Positions 1 through 12,519 of a stretch of 64,000 bases of DNA are shown piece by piece. Under the pieces are notes generated by a model. The model was not told the origin of the DNA. It did not search any database and saw only the letters and a list, made by a program, of their open reading frames with translations. The stretch's first letter is position 1; each line of letters opens with the position of its first letter. Where the stretch lies: the NCBI GenBank assembly GCA_030549495.1, contig JAUIRK010000751.1, positions 62,001-126,000 of the forward strand. Direction: 5' to 3'. Source of the stretch: Nectonema munidae. Its lineage: Eukaryota; Nematomorpha; Nectonematoida; Nectonematidae. The position numbers were made by a program, and so were the translations under genes.

Positions 1-120
1 GGTCAGAATCTAACAGAGGAGATCAGAAGAGACTGTTTAAGAATACAGAATCGGCTTAGCCAAAAATTCTGTTCCCTAAAAAGATCATTTTAGTCATGGT
101 ATAAACCCTTCACTTCTTTA

Positions 121-1088
121 GAGTAGAGCAGGGCTACTCAACTATTATAAGCAAAGGTCCAGTTAGACAAGTTCCAATGTATGCATAGGTCCAAAAAAAT
201 TTTATTACATGAAATAAAGAAAATAAACAACCATCTCAGAAAAGAATAGTAAAGCATATGATTCTTATTAATTTCAAATTCACTCTTTATATTATTTATA
301 CTATTCTAGAAGACGTAGAAATAATAAAAATATTGAATTTTGTAGCTAAAATATGACAAGACTAGGATTTACGATCGAAGACTTTACAAATGAAAAAATC
401 AACAATACATCAAGAATTTAGTGGAAAAAAATTACACTTGTTTCTTGTTAGCTCCCTAAATCTTGGTACTAATTTAGTAACAGCGAGTCGAAAACAGTGG
501 TGGAGGCGTTCACTGGTCATACATGAGCGAAACTTGTTCTTCACAAAGTTTATGGCAAAGAAAGCAGACTCGCAGCAGTAAGTGGAGCCAAACATTGTGA
601 AAATTTGCACTGCTAGTCTGTGAAGAGTAGGAAAATTAGCTGTGGATCCTTCATTTGACCAAAATGTTTCTGGTGCACAATCACAGAGTACTTGTTTCAA
701 CTCTACATTCTCTTGAAAGACAATTAGTTCCAGTTGGATTTTTGCAGCTTCTCAATAAATTGGACATGTTTAGTATCGGTTTTTTCTTTACGTTGTTCCA
801 AAAGTCTGAGAAAATGGAAAAGTTGGCTCTTAATATCATTCTTGAAAAGCTCCAATTTTTTCTGGAAAGCATAAATTACTTAGATTAAATTGAAGATGGT
901 GTGTTTTTCCCCTTTATAATTTATAATTTCACTAACTGATTATAATTTCATTAACAAATCAATATTCTTTTTAATAATAAATAATGATTGAAATTCTTAA
1001 TAATAATGTTCGCCTGGAGTCCAGCTACAACACTCAAAAGGGCCGGATTCGGACCCCGGGCCGCCAATTGAGTACCTCTGGAGTATAG
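121..1088 (-). mobile_element. Non-autonomous hAT element with 8-bp target duplication
   Basis: The left end at 129 reads CAGGGCTACTCAACT and the right end (1080, read inward on minus) reads CAGAGGTACTCAATT, 12 of 15 identical. The flanking octamers are gagtagag (121-128) and gagtatag (1081-1088), a 7/8 match, as expected for hAT insertion. The right terminus continues into a GC-rich GGCCCGGGGTCCGAATCC block, typical of ZBED-type hAT ends. The 952-bp interior keeps only the 3' part of a minus-strand transposase, so this is an internally deleted copy. Confidence 0.82.
410..872 (-). pseudogene. hAT transposase C-terminal (dimerisation) remnant
   Basis: Minus-strand reading from about 872 to 413 gives a broken transposase tail. 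The diagnostic hAT dimerisation block FGSTYCCESAFFAINFVK, then FRSCMTSERLHHCFRLAVT, is clear near 430-590 and matches the family pattern STYxCExxFSxMxxIKxKxRSxLT. The upstream part (around 680-870) is in another frame. Only about 150 codons of a normally 550-650 residue protein survive. hAT transposases excise and reinsert DNA through a DDE catalytic core; that core is missing here. It lies inside the 129-1080 element and is closest to the ZBED5/GTF2IRD2-like hAT group. Non-functional as seen. Confidence 0.8.
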
Positions 1089-1222
1089 CATATAGTGATA
1101 TAAAGGGCAATTGTGATCATTGGATTCAATAACAGATAAATGGCAATAAGGAGGGATAATGGCTTAATTACATCCGATGAGTAGTGATCTATATATGAAT
1201 GATTTTATCTTATTCTACTAGA

Positions 1223-3022
1223 ATGATGGTTCACAAACTTTGTAAAAATTTTCAGCGTGGCAGAACTACTGTACTAAAAAAATGATATTCAAAAATTGTC
1301 TGAATAATCCAATCAATGTCAATTGTATGAATGCATCTTCTTTGTTTAAACCAATTTGTTTAAGTTTGGCTCTGTTTTGAACAATGCAACTCTCATATCA
1401 TTACTCACTTCCAAACTGTTTCGAGATTTAGTTTCAATGGCAATTAGCGTGGACATCATATGTGTATATCATAAACGCTTGCTCAACTCATATGTAGTGG
1501 CAAATTGAATCAAAACTTTCAGAGAAATATTTGCAAAATTAGCATCCGACAGGCCAATTTTAATCGAAAAATCGCTGTAAGACCTCTTCAATCAAATCAA
1601 AAATTTGTTCTTGAATTAAGAAGTCTTCTGAGGACAGAAAACTAATGGAGATTAAAAACGGATATCTGATAAATTGATAGTATTATTCACATTTTTTAAA
1701 TAAGGAAAATAAAGAAAAACTTCTTGGCTAAGATATAAACGGTGTTTCATGGCCTTAAGGACATCTTCATCGATGAAAATCTTATTTTCATCAACATATA
1801 ATGGAGCAAAATAAACTAGAACAACAAGAAATTGCCAGAGCGTGGACATTACACATTCCAAGTGCGTGTTCCGGTATCATGTGCTGTAAAATATTGTCCA
1901 TCTTTTCAAATATTTCTCTTGCAATTGTTCTACTACTAAGAGTTCCGCAAAACAAAAATTTGTCTACTAGGTTTTTTTCATATATATATTGTATATAAAC
2001 GAAATGAGCTAAGTTTGCAGCATCGGCCATTTCATCAAACTGAATTGCAAAAAACTTGAAAATCAAATTTCGAATCAATAAAATCACCTGCGACATTATG
2101 TCATCAGACATCTCATTGGCCTTCTAAATGTATCGTTTGATAGGAAGATATGCTTCAGCTTTTCAAGTTCAGAACTTCTTAGCACATTCAATATGATATC
2201 TTTGCAGCAAGATAATATCAACTGTTCTCCAATGTTGTGGGACTTTTTGATAAGTTTTTTTTGAAACTTTATAGAAGACTTTCAAACCACACTTAATATT
2301 TTGCAAAAACATTCCTGTTTTATTAAACCTGGGTTTGTGCAATCGTTCACCTTGAGGTTTAAAGAATCGGTAGTTTTGTTTACTCAACTCGAGCGCTTCA
2401 TTTCCCAATGTCTTTTTAACTTGACGTGTTTAAGAAAAGTGATTGCTAACAATTCAGAGCATAAAAGACACTTCGGTTCCACTTCCCCACAAGAAAAATG
2501 GAGTAAAACGATATTTCAAGTATGAGTCGTCATATTTTTTAAGCCATTAAGAAAAATGCACATTTACATCCATAAAATCAGGCCTGAAAATCAATAAAAA
2601 GTAAAAATAGTTTAACTCAATTCAAAGACTAAATTAATTATTCTTTTTTAAATCCGTGAAGTTATCCGCCGTTATGGTGGGATTGAGAGCTCACAGTGCA
2701 AGATGCAGGGTAATAACGGTGTTGTGTTCATCGGACAAAAATTCTTTTAAAAGTATAAAAAAAAGTCCGTTCCCATAAAATTTTGAGGATGTGCCATTCT
2801 GATGTAAAGGTATATGTATTAAGGTTGTCTTCAGTGGTCTTGACAGAATACCAATAAAAAAGAAGTGAAGATTTGTTTTATATTATGATTATTTTGAATG
2901 TTAAACTTTGATTCAAATGCAAATTCTGAAGGTGATAATTTTTGAAAGAGAAAAAGAGGAGGGGAAGGGGGGTTAATTTTTACAAATGTTGAAAGGGGGC
3001 CTAAAAATGTGGAGAATCACTG
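1223..3022 (-). mobile_element. Decayed hAT transposon, second copy
   Basis: The right end at 3022, read inward on minus, is CAGTGATTCTCCACATTTTT, a typical hAT end. A diverged partner, GATGGTTCACAAACTTT, lies near 1224-1240. No matching 8-bp duplication could be found, so the left limit is approximate. Broken minus-strand transposase coding fills 1.65-2.6 kb. It abuts the 129-1080 element but has different termini, so the two are separate insertions. Confidence 0.6.
1652..2575 (-). pseudogene. hAT (ZBED5/GTF2IRD2-like) transposase pseudogene
   Basis: Minus strand, N-terminus at the high-coordinate end. Around 2,390-2,575 there is a BED-type zinc-finger trace, YLKYRFTPFF followed after a frame change by KCLLCSELL and KRHWEMK. 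Around 2,170-2,310 is the linker FYKVSKKTYQKVPQHWRTVD. At 1,810-2,110 the start of the RNase-H-like DDE core is readable as FAIQFDEMADAANLAHFVY, with a D-E pair where the family has QLDESTD. The order BED, linker, catalytic core is that of ZBED5/GTF2IRD2-type hAT transposases. At least two frame changes and several stops break it; the C-terminal part fades below 1,650. Confidence 0.75.
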
Positions 3023-5400
3023 GTCCAATTAATCAAAAAAATCTATTATTTTTTAATTTCCATAATAATAGAACATGTATATGGAATTTTATATTGAAAT
3101 AAGGAAAACTATTATTTCACTTGTAGACGAAATATCGTGTATCAAAAGGTTTAAACAAGGAACACATATTAAAAGGATTGGTAAGGCTTAAAACACCTGC
3201 TTTTCTTTCTCAATGAATTTTTATAAAACTTAAATATGGTTTTTATAGTAGGGGACACGCGCGTTCTATTGGACCAGAAAGAGTTAATAAGATAGCCATC
3301 ACTATATCCAAATGGTACATCCCTATAAGTTATAGGTGTCGATCTAGAATAATTGATAACTATAATTGACTGGAGATAGTCATAGAAGGTGTTAATAATC
3401 GAATTTTCAATAGATACTAGTTGTTTGTTATATTAAGCTTCTAAATTTTGATGTATTCCTCTAAAAAATAAGGCATAAGAACGAAATGCTAAAATTAAAA
3501 TCTACATACAAAAGATTAAGGATAATAAATGAATTCTTTCACTCAACTAATTTATCAAAGAGTTACACTGATAGACAGCTGTCTGTTATTCTTTAACGGA
3601 AACTTCTAGTCTTTTTTAAAAATGATGTAAATATGTTTTTCATTCAAATTACAATGAAGCATTATTATGCGTTACAATTTGTATGACAATTTCATGCTGA
3701 TGGAATAAAAGTTAGCGTGTATTTTATCTGGCGTCTACGATCTACATCATGGAAACAAAAATAATTTTAACAATTTCTAATCGATGTTTAATCAGTCGTC
3801 TCTCTTACGCGTTTAACTTCGTAATTATCAAAAAGTAAAATCAAATAATAAACGTGTACACTGGAAAGTGATTGTATCAAACTAAAAGTAAAGCATAAAA
3901 TAACTGTCAAGTTCATCTCAAAATTGAAAATGGGTTTTCTCAGAAATTCAATTTTTCATGTCCGTAATTGTAATATAAGAATAGAAGCAAGGAAGATTAA
4001 ATATATCATAATTAAGGGGACCGCATAAAATTTTTTTCTTGGTAAAACTATTTCATGAGTTTCTTTTTAAAAAAGAGCTAGTCAAAGAAACTATTTCGAC
4101 TCGTAATTACAAACATATGTTAGTCATTTTCATCATACAGACAAAGTGTAAAATCGTAATAAAATTCATTAAAGTAAACTAAAAATATATTTTTTATTGA
4201 AAAAAAGGAGTCATTGAAAACATTTTTTGGTATAAACTTGAATATAAAAAATAATAAAAATTTTAAAATTAATTTATCAATTGAGATGAGAAAAGTGTCT
4301 CATTTTTTAAGGCAGGTTGTTAAAAAAAACTATTTGTATGTTAAAATGGCTATAATAAGTTCTATTGTCAGATACATAAAAATAATGGCAGTGTTTCGTA
4401 CTTTTAACCAACTGAGTAAAACAAGTTGGATTTCTTTGGTTAAAAAGAAAAAGAGAGAAAACCAATAGTTTTCTTTAGTTTCAAAAAAAATATGTCTAAC
4501 GTAAAAATGGCTTTTATATTCTTACCTATTGTGACTTTCATTTCAGATAAAATATGTGTCAAAAAAAAATTATTTTATTTTATTCACATAAGTCTAAAAT
4601 GGCCGAAAAATATAGGCTTCACTCAGAAAAAACAACTAATCAAAATCCTTTATTGACTTAAAGATTTTACGTGGACATTCATTTTTATGTCTATTCCATC
4701 AGCCATTGGAAATTAGGAACGAATTTTTTGTATTTTTGTTCACATATGGCGAAATACAAAGAATGTTTTATACTGAAAAGGTTCAAAACTTGGGAAAATT
4801 CACCAACAAATTTATGTCTAATAAACCTTTAATGGTTTTTTATAAAATATTTAATAAAAACACCCACGTTTTTAAAAAAAGATTAAGGTAGATACGATTG
4901 GCTATTTAGAATTGACACAATATAAAAAAAATCAGAGATTTTCAATAAACATGTGGTATTTGGAACCATTGAGGCTGTGGCTGTTTGTTTAGCTTATAAT
5001 CTATTTGTATACTGAGAGGCCTACTTTCAAGTTTTTGGTAAGACAAAGTAACGTAAAAAGATAGGAATGTAGAAAACCATACTTCCAATACGCTCTAAAG
5101 TTAAATAATACACAACTTTGAGTATAAAAGTTTGTCTAATATGATAAAGACGATGAATACAGTTCTAGATCAATTGCCCGAGTAGGAATTAAACAAAAAT
5201 TTTGAATTAGCGTTGAATGAGTGAACATTTCAGTTTTTATCATTATGTGTAATTATATTTTAAAGTTTTGTAGAAGACTATTTTATTTTATATAGGGACA
5301 AATGATAATTCTAGAATGCTAGAGCTTGACACTTTTGCACTTTTTTTTCTCAAAGCAAGTGCCCTGTTGCTGTGGCAGACGATATCCATCCAGAGAATCC
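3023..5400. other. AT-rich stretch, no gene seen
   Basis: Very AT-rich with many A and T runs. Open frames at 4,214-4,468 and 4,706-4,891 are Lys/Asn/Phe/Ile-rich, as chance frames in AT-rich DNA are. I recognise no domain, RNA gene or terminal repeat. Confidence 0.6.
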
Positions 5401-6299
5401 TTCTACCTTTGACAGCATCAGATTTCTTACCGCACTTTTTGTCATCGTGTCAAACGGATGATGCATCTAAGACTCACTGAAGACTCGCCGATTAACTCTC
5501 GTTGCCTTCTCCCTTATATTTGGCAAGAGCAGGGAGGCAAATAACACTTTTTTGAATAAAAAGTTTTTATTCGTGGTGTCAATACTGACATCCAAGTGTG
5601 TGAGGAACTTCTCCAACTTGTCCCGCTATGTGGCACCACCACTGGTAAAGACATTTTTGACGCCGTGCTTCAGTGTGTGGAGCAAGCACTCTTTGAACCT
5701 CTTCCGTTTTGTGTGCATGATAACTGACGCTACGCCAGCGACAAATGGGGAAAAAAGGCGCTGTCTCACTACTAGTGATAGTGAGTCGTTGTGAGGCCGT
5801 CGAACACACTCAGCCCAACCACAAAATGCACTGCATTATCCACTAAAAGTCGCTCTGTGCAAAGTCTACCTACATTCTTGACGCCATGGCTGTCGTAGTG
5901 AAAGTCGTCAACTCCATGCTCCCTAATCCACCACCAATTCCAGGTAATAATGGATGAGGTGAACGTATATTACAAAGATATGTTCTTCTTCTGTGAGGTC
6001 TGTTGGCTGAATCGTAGGGGAATGCTGTTCCGTGCCTGCAGTCCACACCAGGAGATCGCTGTCTTCCTTTGTCAAAAAATCCTTAAAAACGTTCAACACT
6101 TTTGCAACCCTAGGTGTCTAGTTTGTCTAGCCTTGTTCACAGACATCAATATGCACCTAAACGAATTCAACTTGAAACAACAAGGCAAAGACAGTCTAGT
6201 GACAGATATGGATATTCACATCACCACATTGAAGTGAACAGGCAGTGTGCTTCATAAGGTCTCATCTGGCACTCATTATAAAAAGGTTGCAGGCCCCTG
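5400..6299 (+). pseudogene. hAT (GTF2IRD2/ZBED-like) transposase remnant with right terminus
   Basis: Plus-strand fragments give CEELLQLVPLCGTTTGKDIF (about 5,599-5,660), the family block after the first catalytic aspartate. Further on come FFCEVCWLNRRGMLFRAC (about 5,985-6,040) and FTDINMHLNEFNLKQQGKDS (about 6,140-6,200), matching the RWLSRGKVLxR and HLNELNLxLQGK motifs of GTF2IRD2-like hATs. The right end at 6,299 is hAT-like: read inward, CAGGGGCCTGCAACCTTTTT. I find no left terminus, so the copy is probably 5'-truncated. It is more GC-rich than its surroundings, suggesting a distinct and perhaps younger origin than the AT-rich relics. Several frame changes and stops make it non-functional. 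Confidence 0.75.
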
Positions 6300-7155
6300 G
6301 TCTACAACATTTATCAATTTTTCATTAAAATGTTAAATTCTTTAAAAATTCAATATTATAACTCAAATGTCTAAATGGCAAGAAAATTCTTTACATAAAT
6401 ACCATCTCATTACAATTTTTAATCGCATCGCCTAAGGATAATAATTAAAGCACATTACGTGACTGGCAACCATTATTTGATTTACTCGGATTTAATTTAA
6501 AAAAAATAAAAAACAATTTTTTTATTTGAAAATGACTAAACTATTTGAATGTTAACCTTCAATTAAGATCAAGTTAAAAATGGCTGACTTGAAATATATC
6601 TTCAAATAAAGGATATAATAGAGTACAAATAAAGTGTGGTGGTTAATTGCGTCAACACTGCTCTGAGAATTGGAAATTTTCATTTTCTAGATTTAAATAG
6701 AATAAATTAAACAGAAGGTTTTTGTTATCTAAAAATGACAAAACATTCCAATCAAAATCAAATTAAGAACGTTTGACTTGAAAAAAGTCGACGCATAAAG
6801 GATATATGATTTAAAAAAAGATTGTGGAAGATGATTGCATTTCACATAGGAATACAAAAATCAATTAATTGATCAATCATTTCAAATTTTTAATCAAAAG
6901 TTAAAAAAATATTTTCGAATCAACAAATTAAATGAAAATCAAAGATGTTTTACTGACATTCATACTGTAATAATAGCGACGATTTGAAAGGTTTTAATGA
7001 TAAAATCACTATATATTTTCAAATTCATGTTGGTACTTGTTAGTTTAAGTAGTAACACTAGTCATAGAAGTAAAATTGAAACTTTTATCAACTGGTTCAC
7101 CCAAAAAGTATTTTCAAGCGTCTTCCAAAAAAGACAACACATTTTTCTGAATTCC
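6300..7155. other. AT-rich stretch, no gene seen
   Basis: AT-rich filler with no convincing coding or repeat end. The frame at 6,997-7,191 runs into the GC-rich element terminus at 7,156-7,190 and is treated as chance. Confidence 0.55.
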
Positions 7156-7190
7156 CGCTCGCCCCCAGGATGTGCGCCCCAGCACCACTG
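7156..7190. repeat. Isolated hAT-like terminus with GC-rich cap
   Basis: Read inward on minus: CAGTGGTGCTGGGGCGCACA followed by TCCTGGGGGCGAG. The same GGGGCGCACATCC/GGGGGCGAG signature recurs at 12,293-12,372. No partner end found, so probably a fragment. Confidence 0.45.
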
Positions 7191-7286
7191 ATCTATTTCT
7201 AATGTGAATAAAACTGTGGAAATCAAATAGTATGAAAGACTCCTCTAGTAGGATACTAAAAAGTATTCCTACACTGTCTGAATTAT

Positions 7287-9519
7287 CACTGATCAGTAGA
7301 GCACGAGAAAGTAAATAAAGTCAATTTCTATAAAATTAATCTCTAGCCTTTGAAAAAGTCGAAACAAAGATTTAGAACTCGATAAAGTGTGAATCAAAGT
7401 CAATAAAGTCAATTTCTAATAGTTTTTATTGAAAAATATTCAAAATACCCTGACACTGTTTGGAGCTTTGATACCTTAAATTCAAAAATTTATAAAAAAG
7501 AAAAAGTTTAAATGAATGGGTTAATAAAATATGTAAGAGTAGAACTTCACTCACAATACACATAATTATGAATATGTTAAAAACAGTTTTATATTAATAC
7601 TGAATGAGCATAAGAGTATACAGATTTGTAGAACATGTTATAAAAGTAAGTTAAAACAAGACGGAAAAAGTGATAAATTTCATGACTACTTTCAAAAAAA
7701 TTGTAAGTTTTGGAACAATCATTATTGTCAAAGTCATGTAGAAACATTATTGTGAGTGAGAAAAGTGACAGAGAAAGTGTAGCACAGGAGAAGATAGGCC
7801 AGCTAGAGAGAGAAAGTTGCACACGCACAATGCATGAAAACTCACTCCAGTAGATTTTCAGACTTTAGATACTCGAGAAAGTGACTAGAACTCATTTGTT
7901 TGACATATGTGTATCTCATATGCCTGATGTGACTGAAAAAATGAGAATCACAAAGGAAGTGAACATTTGACCTATTTCTGTATTGACATCTTTTGTAATT
8001 TCAATTTTTGAATAGAATGCTTGTTTTTAAAAATACTTATTTTTCCCTTGCCCTTAAAAATTAGGCCAAAAACTGCGAAGTCTTTACAAAAAGTTAAAGA
8101 AATCATATTTAAACTTCATGAAGAGTTTACTTCAACTCCTAAAAATGAACTATAATGCAAACTTTGTAATTGCATTGTTAAGCACAACAAATATTTTTTT
8201 GTTGAAAGTCATAGAAAGACTAAAAAACATTCAACTAAAAAGAATTCAAAATTTGCTACTTCTTCTGTCCAAACGTTTATTAGTGAGAATAACTTTGTAA
8301 AGAAAGAAACAGAATTTTTTGTCAACAAATATACCTTTGAATAAATTGAATCACTCTTCGATTAAAGATTTGTTCAAATATATGGGGTACAACTGTCCAA
8401 ATGCAAATTCTTGTCGATATTACATTACAAGTCTTGCAGAAAATATAAAAGAAAAGGTAAAAAGTAGTTTTTTATTTCTAATTATAAATGAGTCCTAGTT
8501 TGGAAATCAGTATTATGTAAATTTTTTGGTTAGAGATCTAAGTTTACCAAAGAAAGCGTATTTAATTGATTCTGTTTGCTGTTCTACTTCAGTAAATAGT
8601 CAAAAAATTACTCAAATAGTTGATGACAAAATAAAGTACTTAGAAATAGAAAGAGAAATTTTGTGTTTCTCATAAGTGATGCAGCTTATGTTATATTAGC
8701 ATGAAAAAAGCTGGAAAACGTTAAAAATTTTGTACCCCTGTTTGATTTATGTGAGATCAAAATTTGAAAGTGTAGATAAATTGATAGCTAGTATCAAAAT
8801 GTTGATAGTTAAGAACAAACAGAGACAAAAGATTTTCAACGAAATAGGTTTTAAACCCATTGTAACTAGATGGGTATCCTGGTTAAAGTAAGCGTTTTGG
8901 TATGTCGAAAAGTTTGTTGAAGTCAAAATAATTGTGTTGGACTTCTCTGATGCTGGACTTATTAATAGAGTAAAAAAAGACCTTTTTGTTTCTTCTCTAC
9001 CGGACGATTTGAAGGAAATTTTGAAGTACAAAGCTTTACTGGATTTGGTTGAAAAATGCAAAGATGAAGGTTATTGTGTTCAGAAAGCATATGAAGATTT
9101 ATCACAACTGAACATACCAAATGATGTGTGATGTATACATTCAGAAAAGATTAGAAGATAACGACGTTGAAGAGAACAAAGTCTGATGTTAGCTGAGTTT
9201 CCTATACTGTTTACTTGAAAATGGACAAGCCACATCAATGAAAGTAGAAAGAAGTTTTTCTATGCTCAACGACATATTAAGTAAAAATCGCAACTTTAAT
9301 GACGAGAATGTTTGTAAATACCTATACTTATGAATTATAATTATGATATTTTACATGATATCAGCTGATCTTCGTAAAATAAAGATTTTATTTTGTTAGA
9401 TAAACGTTTTATAGTCTTTTTTTTGGACAATTTTTTTTGGTTTTTAAGTTAATAAATCAATATTTTAGATCATTTTAGGTGAATATATGTCAATATTTTT
9501 GGCGCTCTACTGATCAGTG
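7287..9519 (+). mobile_element. hAT-like transposon relic with 16-bp inverted termini
   Basis: The left end at 7,287 reads CACTGATCAGTAGAGC and the right end at 9,519 is its exact 16-bp reverse complement. The 2.2-kb interior carries plus-strand transposase traces in the correct orientation. No 8-bp target duplication is visible (left flank gaattat, right flank agaccat), so exact outer limits may be a few bases off. The A+T content equals the surroundings, implying an old insertion. Confidence 0.7.
8470..9333 (+). pseudogene. hAT transposase pseudogene (catalytic and dimerisation parts)
   Basis: Plus-strand reading shows NFLVRDLSLPKKAYLIDSV (about 8,519-8,575) in the RNase-H-like core region. 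An open block follows at 8,934-9,131 (DFSDAGLINRVKKDLFVSS... ending in NIPNDV). The strongest evidence is the C-terminal hAT dimerisation motif ATSMKVERSFSMLNDILSK then NRNFNDENVCKYL at about 9,229-9,330, matching the family pattern AxVERxFSxL...NR.L...NV..YL. Several stops and frame changes interrupt it. It lies wholly between the two 16-bp termini and in the orientation expected for the element's own gene. Lineage differs from the GTF2IRD2-like copies elsewhere in the window. Confidence 0.72.
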
Positions 9520-11335
9520 AGACCATCTGTTAAAATGATGGAAGATATGAAAAGACAGCCATACAAATCCTCATCTGAGCTCCTCTATATGTAAGTAAAC
9601 ATTCATATAATTATTAATTACTTTTATTTGTTTTATTTGATAATAATCATATAATGAATTTTCCTAACTTTTTTGAGAAAATGACTTCCTTTGTCTGTGT
9701 AAAAGTAGCTAATAATAATGGGAAAAAGCATACAAAAAATGGAAAAATAGATACCGTTATACCTAAAGTTGATTCAAAGAAAACATGTACTTCAATTGAG
9801 AAAAATACAAACCAATGCAATAAATAACTTCTATTTTACATATTTAACCCTTTCACTGGTTTTTTAACCAAAGTTCCGAAATCTATAACCAAATCTAGAA
9901 GGGATTTACTGCCAAGTTACTCAACAGATTTTCAAAAGGCAAAAGGGTTATGTAGAGATGGCCAATCCGTACATATCCCTGAAATTTTTTTTTTTGATAA
10001 AAAAAAATTTGACTTCAAAACTTTAGGACGGTGTCTTTTTGGGGATAGAACAAATTTTTCAAAAACCCGTCGTCAGGTGGGATGAATGAACAATCCTTAC
10101 ATAACCCTTTGGGTTAGAAAAAAAACGTTTTTCACTTTTTGTGGTTAGTTTAAAAATTAGTGAAATCTTTTTTAGAATCAAAGATTGCTTCCCAATTAGA
10201 TAACAAGAATTAAAACGTTTATAAAGCAATTTTACACTAAATTTAAAGTTTAACTACAATTTATATAAGAATATTTAATTTGAAGAAAATGGATGTTTTA
10301 ACGAAGTTACATGAAAAAAAATTATAAAAGCGAAATACATCTAAAAGAGTAAGGGTTTTCGTAAGAGTAAGTGCACTTTCAGTGATTAAAGCCTTCGTGT
10401 ATATATCGACACTTTTCAATTCAGAATACTTTCAAGTATTGCATGCTGTATTGTAGTGATTACAAAATGTTACTAAGTAAATAAATACCCAAATTTAATT
10501 TTCTTCCCCTGCCAATAATTTAGAGTTTCTATGCGTTCGTATATAAACACATTCCCAAAATATAAAATGATAGCTTAAATTTTAATGAAAGAATTTATTA
10601 AACAAATATGCTTCTTATTGATTAAACACGCTCATGAAGCAAGTACTGCTATTCTAGCTATCATATCTTTCAAGTCTCAATTGAGTCAAATAAATAATGC
10701 AAAGGGATATATAAGAGGAATAAATGTCTGTCATCGAAAAATACAACCTTTTATCCCTTACATAGGAAGCATCTTTTTATAATTGAAGCAACAAATAAAC
10801 GTCTATCTTATCATAAAGATATTTATGTTATATAAATTTTCATCGTAGCGCTCATAATCTCTAATGAAAAATTACCTCGACTCTTTGAAACACTGCATCA
10901 TTAGCAATAATGATAATAAATTTCAAAAAGTAATATAATTTATTGGCCACAAGATTTGAAACGGTGAATTTTCGCCGACACTTGGCTTTTTCAAACCACT
11001 ATAATAATGAGTAGGGTAGAAGTTGAAAACTGGAAGGATTAGCGAAGACGAAGATCATGTGTTTACAATTGATATGGTGTGCTGTGTAACATATAAATCG
11101 TTCCAGAGAGTGTATATGTATAGGATAGAAAGAGGGTGAAGACTATCATGAGATGTGTAAACACATGGTCTTCTTCTATTTTGGCAGGATTACGAAGTCA
11201 AAGGGAAGATATCCAGCTCAGAATTGTAGTTCTACTTACAAAATTTGAATACTGACTCCGAATACTCAAAAACCAGAATGCAAATAAAGAATGCTTACAA
11301 ATACTTAAAAAATTTTAAACTATTATTTTCATTAT
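9520..11335. other. AT-rich stretch with one imperfect hairpin
   Basis: No gene seen. An inverted pair, AAAAGGGTTATGTA near 9,941 and TACATAACCCTTTGGG near 10,099, encloses about 150 bp and may be a small hairpin MITE. Otherwise unremarkable AT-rich DNA. Confidence 0.5.
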
Positions 11336-11474
11336 TTAACCCATTTACGACCAATGTTCCTATTTTGGAACATAAGTAATTTCATCTTCGTCTGCTTTTT
11401 TCAATGACTTTGAATATAAATCGTCTGCGTTTTTTTTAGATATCGTCTGCTTTGCTTGGTCTTAAATGGGTTAA
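11336..11474. repeat. TTAA-flanked MITE (piggyBac-like), single copy
   Basis: Bounded by TTAA at 11,336-11,339 and 11,471-11,474. The termini are inverted: TTAACCCATTTACGACCA and TGGTCTTAAATGGGTTAA. The interior holds the family core ACATAAGTAATTTCATCTTC and GTCTGCGTTTTTTTTAGATA. TTAA target use is the hallmark of piggyBac-superfamily movement. Further copies lie at 37.7-38.25 kb and 47.58-47.72 kb. Confidence 0.8.
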
Positions 11475-11614
11475 AATAGTACTTTAAAAATCCGACTTTG
11501 TCTGCTAAATTTTTATCAGATAGCGAGTCCGTCTCCAACTCATATCCCTTAATCTCAAACCCCATCATCTATGAGTTTAAAGCCACCACTGATGTGACTA
11601 ATAATTTATAAATA

Positions 11615-11834
11615 AGTATAACCAGTGGCGAATCCAAAAATTTCTTATAGTGGGTGGGCCGAAATCTATTTAAATTTTTTTGCAATTTTGCTAAAAGTCT
11701 TCAGAGAATACGACAGTTATATTATGTCTTTTAGAATTCGAGTTGTCATATCGTTGATATAAACGTATCAACTATCATAGGGGGCCTAGGCCCGTGAGCC
11801 CCCCCCCCCCCTTGGATCCACTACTGCGTATAAC
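11615..11834. mobile_element. hAT MITE, 204 bp, with 8-bp duplication
   Basis: The element is 11,623-11,826. The left end is CAGTGGCGAATCCAAAAATT and the right end read inward is CAGTAGTGGATCCAAGGGGG. The flanking octamers agtataac (11,615-11,622) and cgtataac (11,827-11,834) match 7/8. It has no coding capacity and carries a C14 run near its right end. Confidence 0.85.
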
Positions 11835-12292
11835 ATAAACCATATTGCAGAATAGTGATAACTACTATATTTAAACTTTTGAAAACTATGATCTACATGT
11901 GTTCTCATAAAGAATTAATCGATACCATCCCATTACGAAAAACTAGTTTCAGTACTTCAAAAACTATATTTGGATAACTTTACTCAATAAGCTACTGGTA
12001 GATGGAACTTTTAAGCTACGAAAAAGATTCAATAATTATGATTTATAAAAAAGAAATTTTGAAATTTTAAGTGGTAGATTTTAAGTGCTTTTAAGTTTGG
12101 TATATTTTCAAGACCCATTAAATTTGTGTAAATGTAAACAAGCATAGTGAAGAAAATATTGGGCATGAAGTTTTAAATAGGTGAATCTTCGTGAACAATC
12201 GGTTTCTCCACTTATTTAAAACTTCGTGTCGAATAAATTGTTCACTCTAACCCTGTTTATTTACTCTATTAACGAATATTAGCGAAGGTCAT

Positions 12293-12372
12293 TTTCGCCC
12301 CCCCCCCTCCTGAAGAGACATTGGGGGCGGTCGCCCCCTCTCGCCCCCGGATGTGCGCCCCTAGATCCAGTG
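12293..12372. repeat. GC-rich hAT-like terminus with C-runs
   Basis: Read inward on minus: CACTGGATCTAGGGGCGCAC then ATCCGGGGGCGAGAGGGGGCG. It shares the GGGGCGCACATCC cap with 7,156-7,190. The left partner is not clear. Confidence 0.45.
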
Positions 12373-12438
12373 CTAAGAAATTCTTCTTGTACATCCGTTT
12401 TCGGGACATCACTAAAGAATCTGAAATGAAATATAAAT

Positions 12439-12519
12439 GGTAATGTTGCACTATCCGTGCATCGATAAACGTCTTTCCAATGCATTGAGAATTAATTGCA
12501 TTGATAGTGCAACATTACC
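12439..12519. repeat. 81-bp hairpin MITE
   Basis: Perfect 17-bp inverted arms, GGTAATGTTGCACTATC at 12,439-12,455 and its reverse complement at 12,503-12,519, around a 47-bp loop. No clear target duplication. Confidence 0.65.

Noticed and set aside
1010-1080. tRNA-like B box (GGGTCCGAATCC)
   Set aside because: It is the GC-rich terminus of a hAT element confirmed by the 8-bp duplication, not a Pol III promoter.
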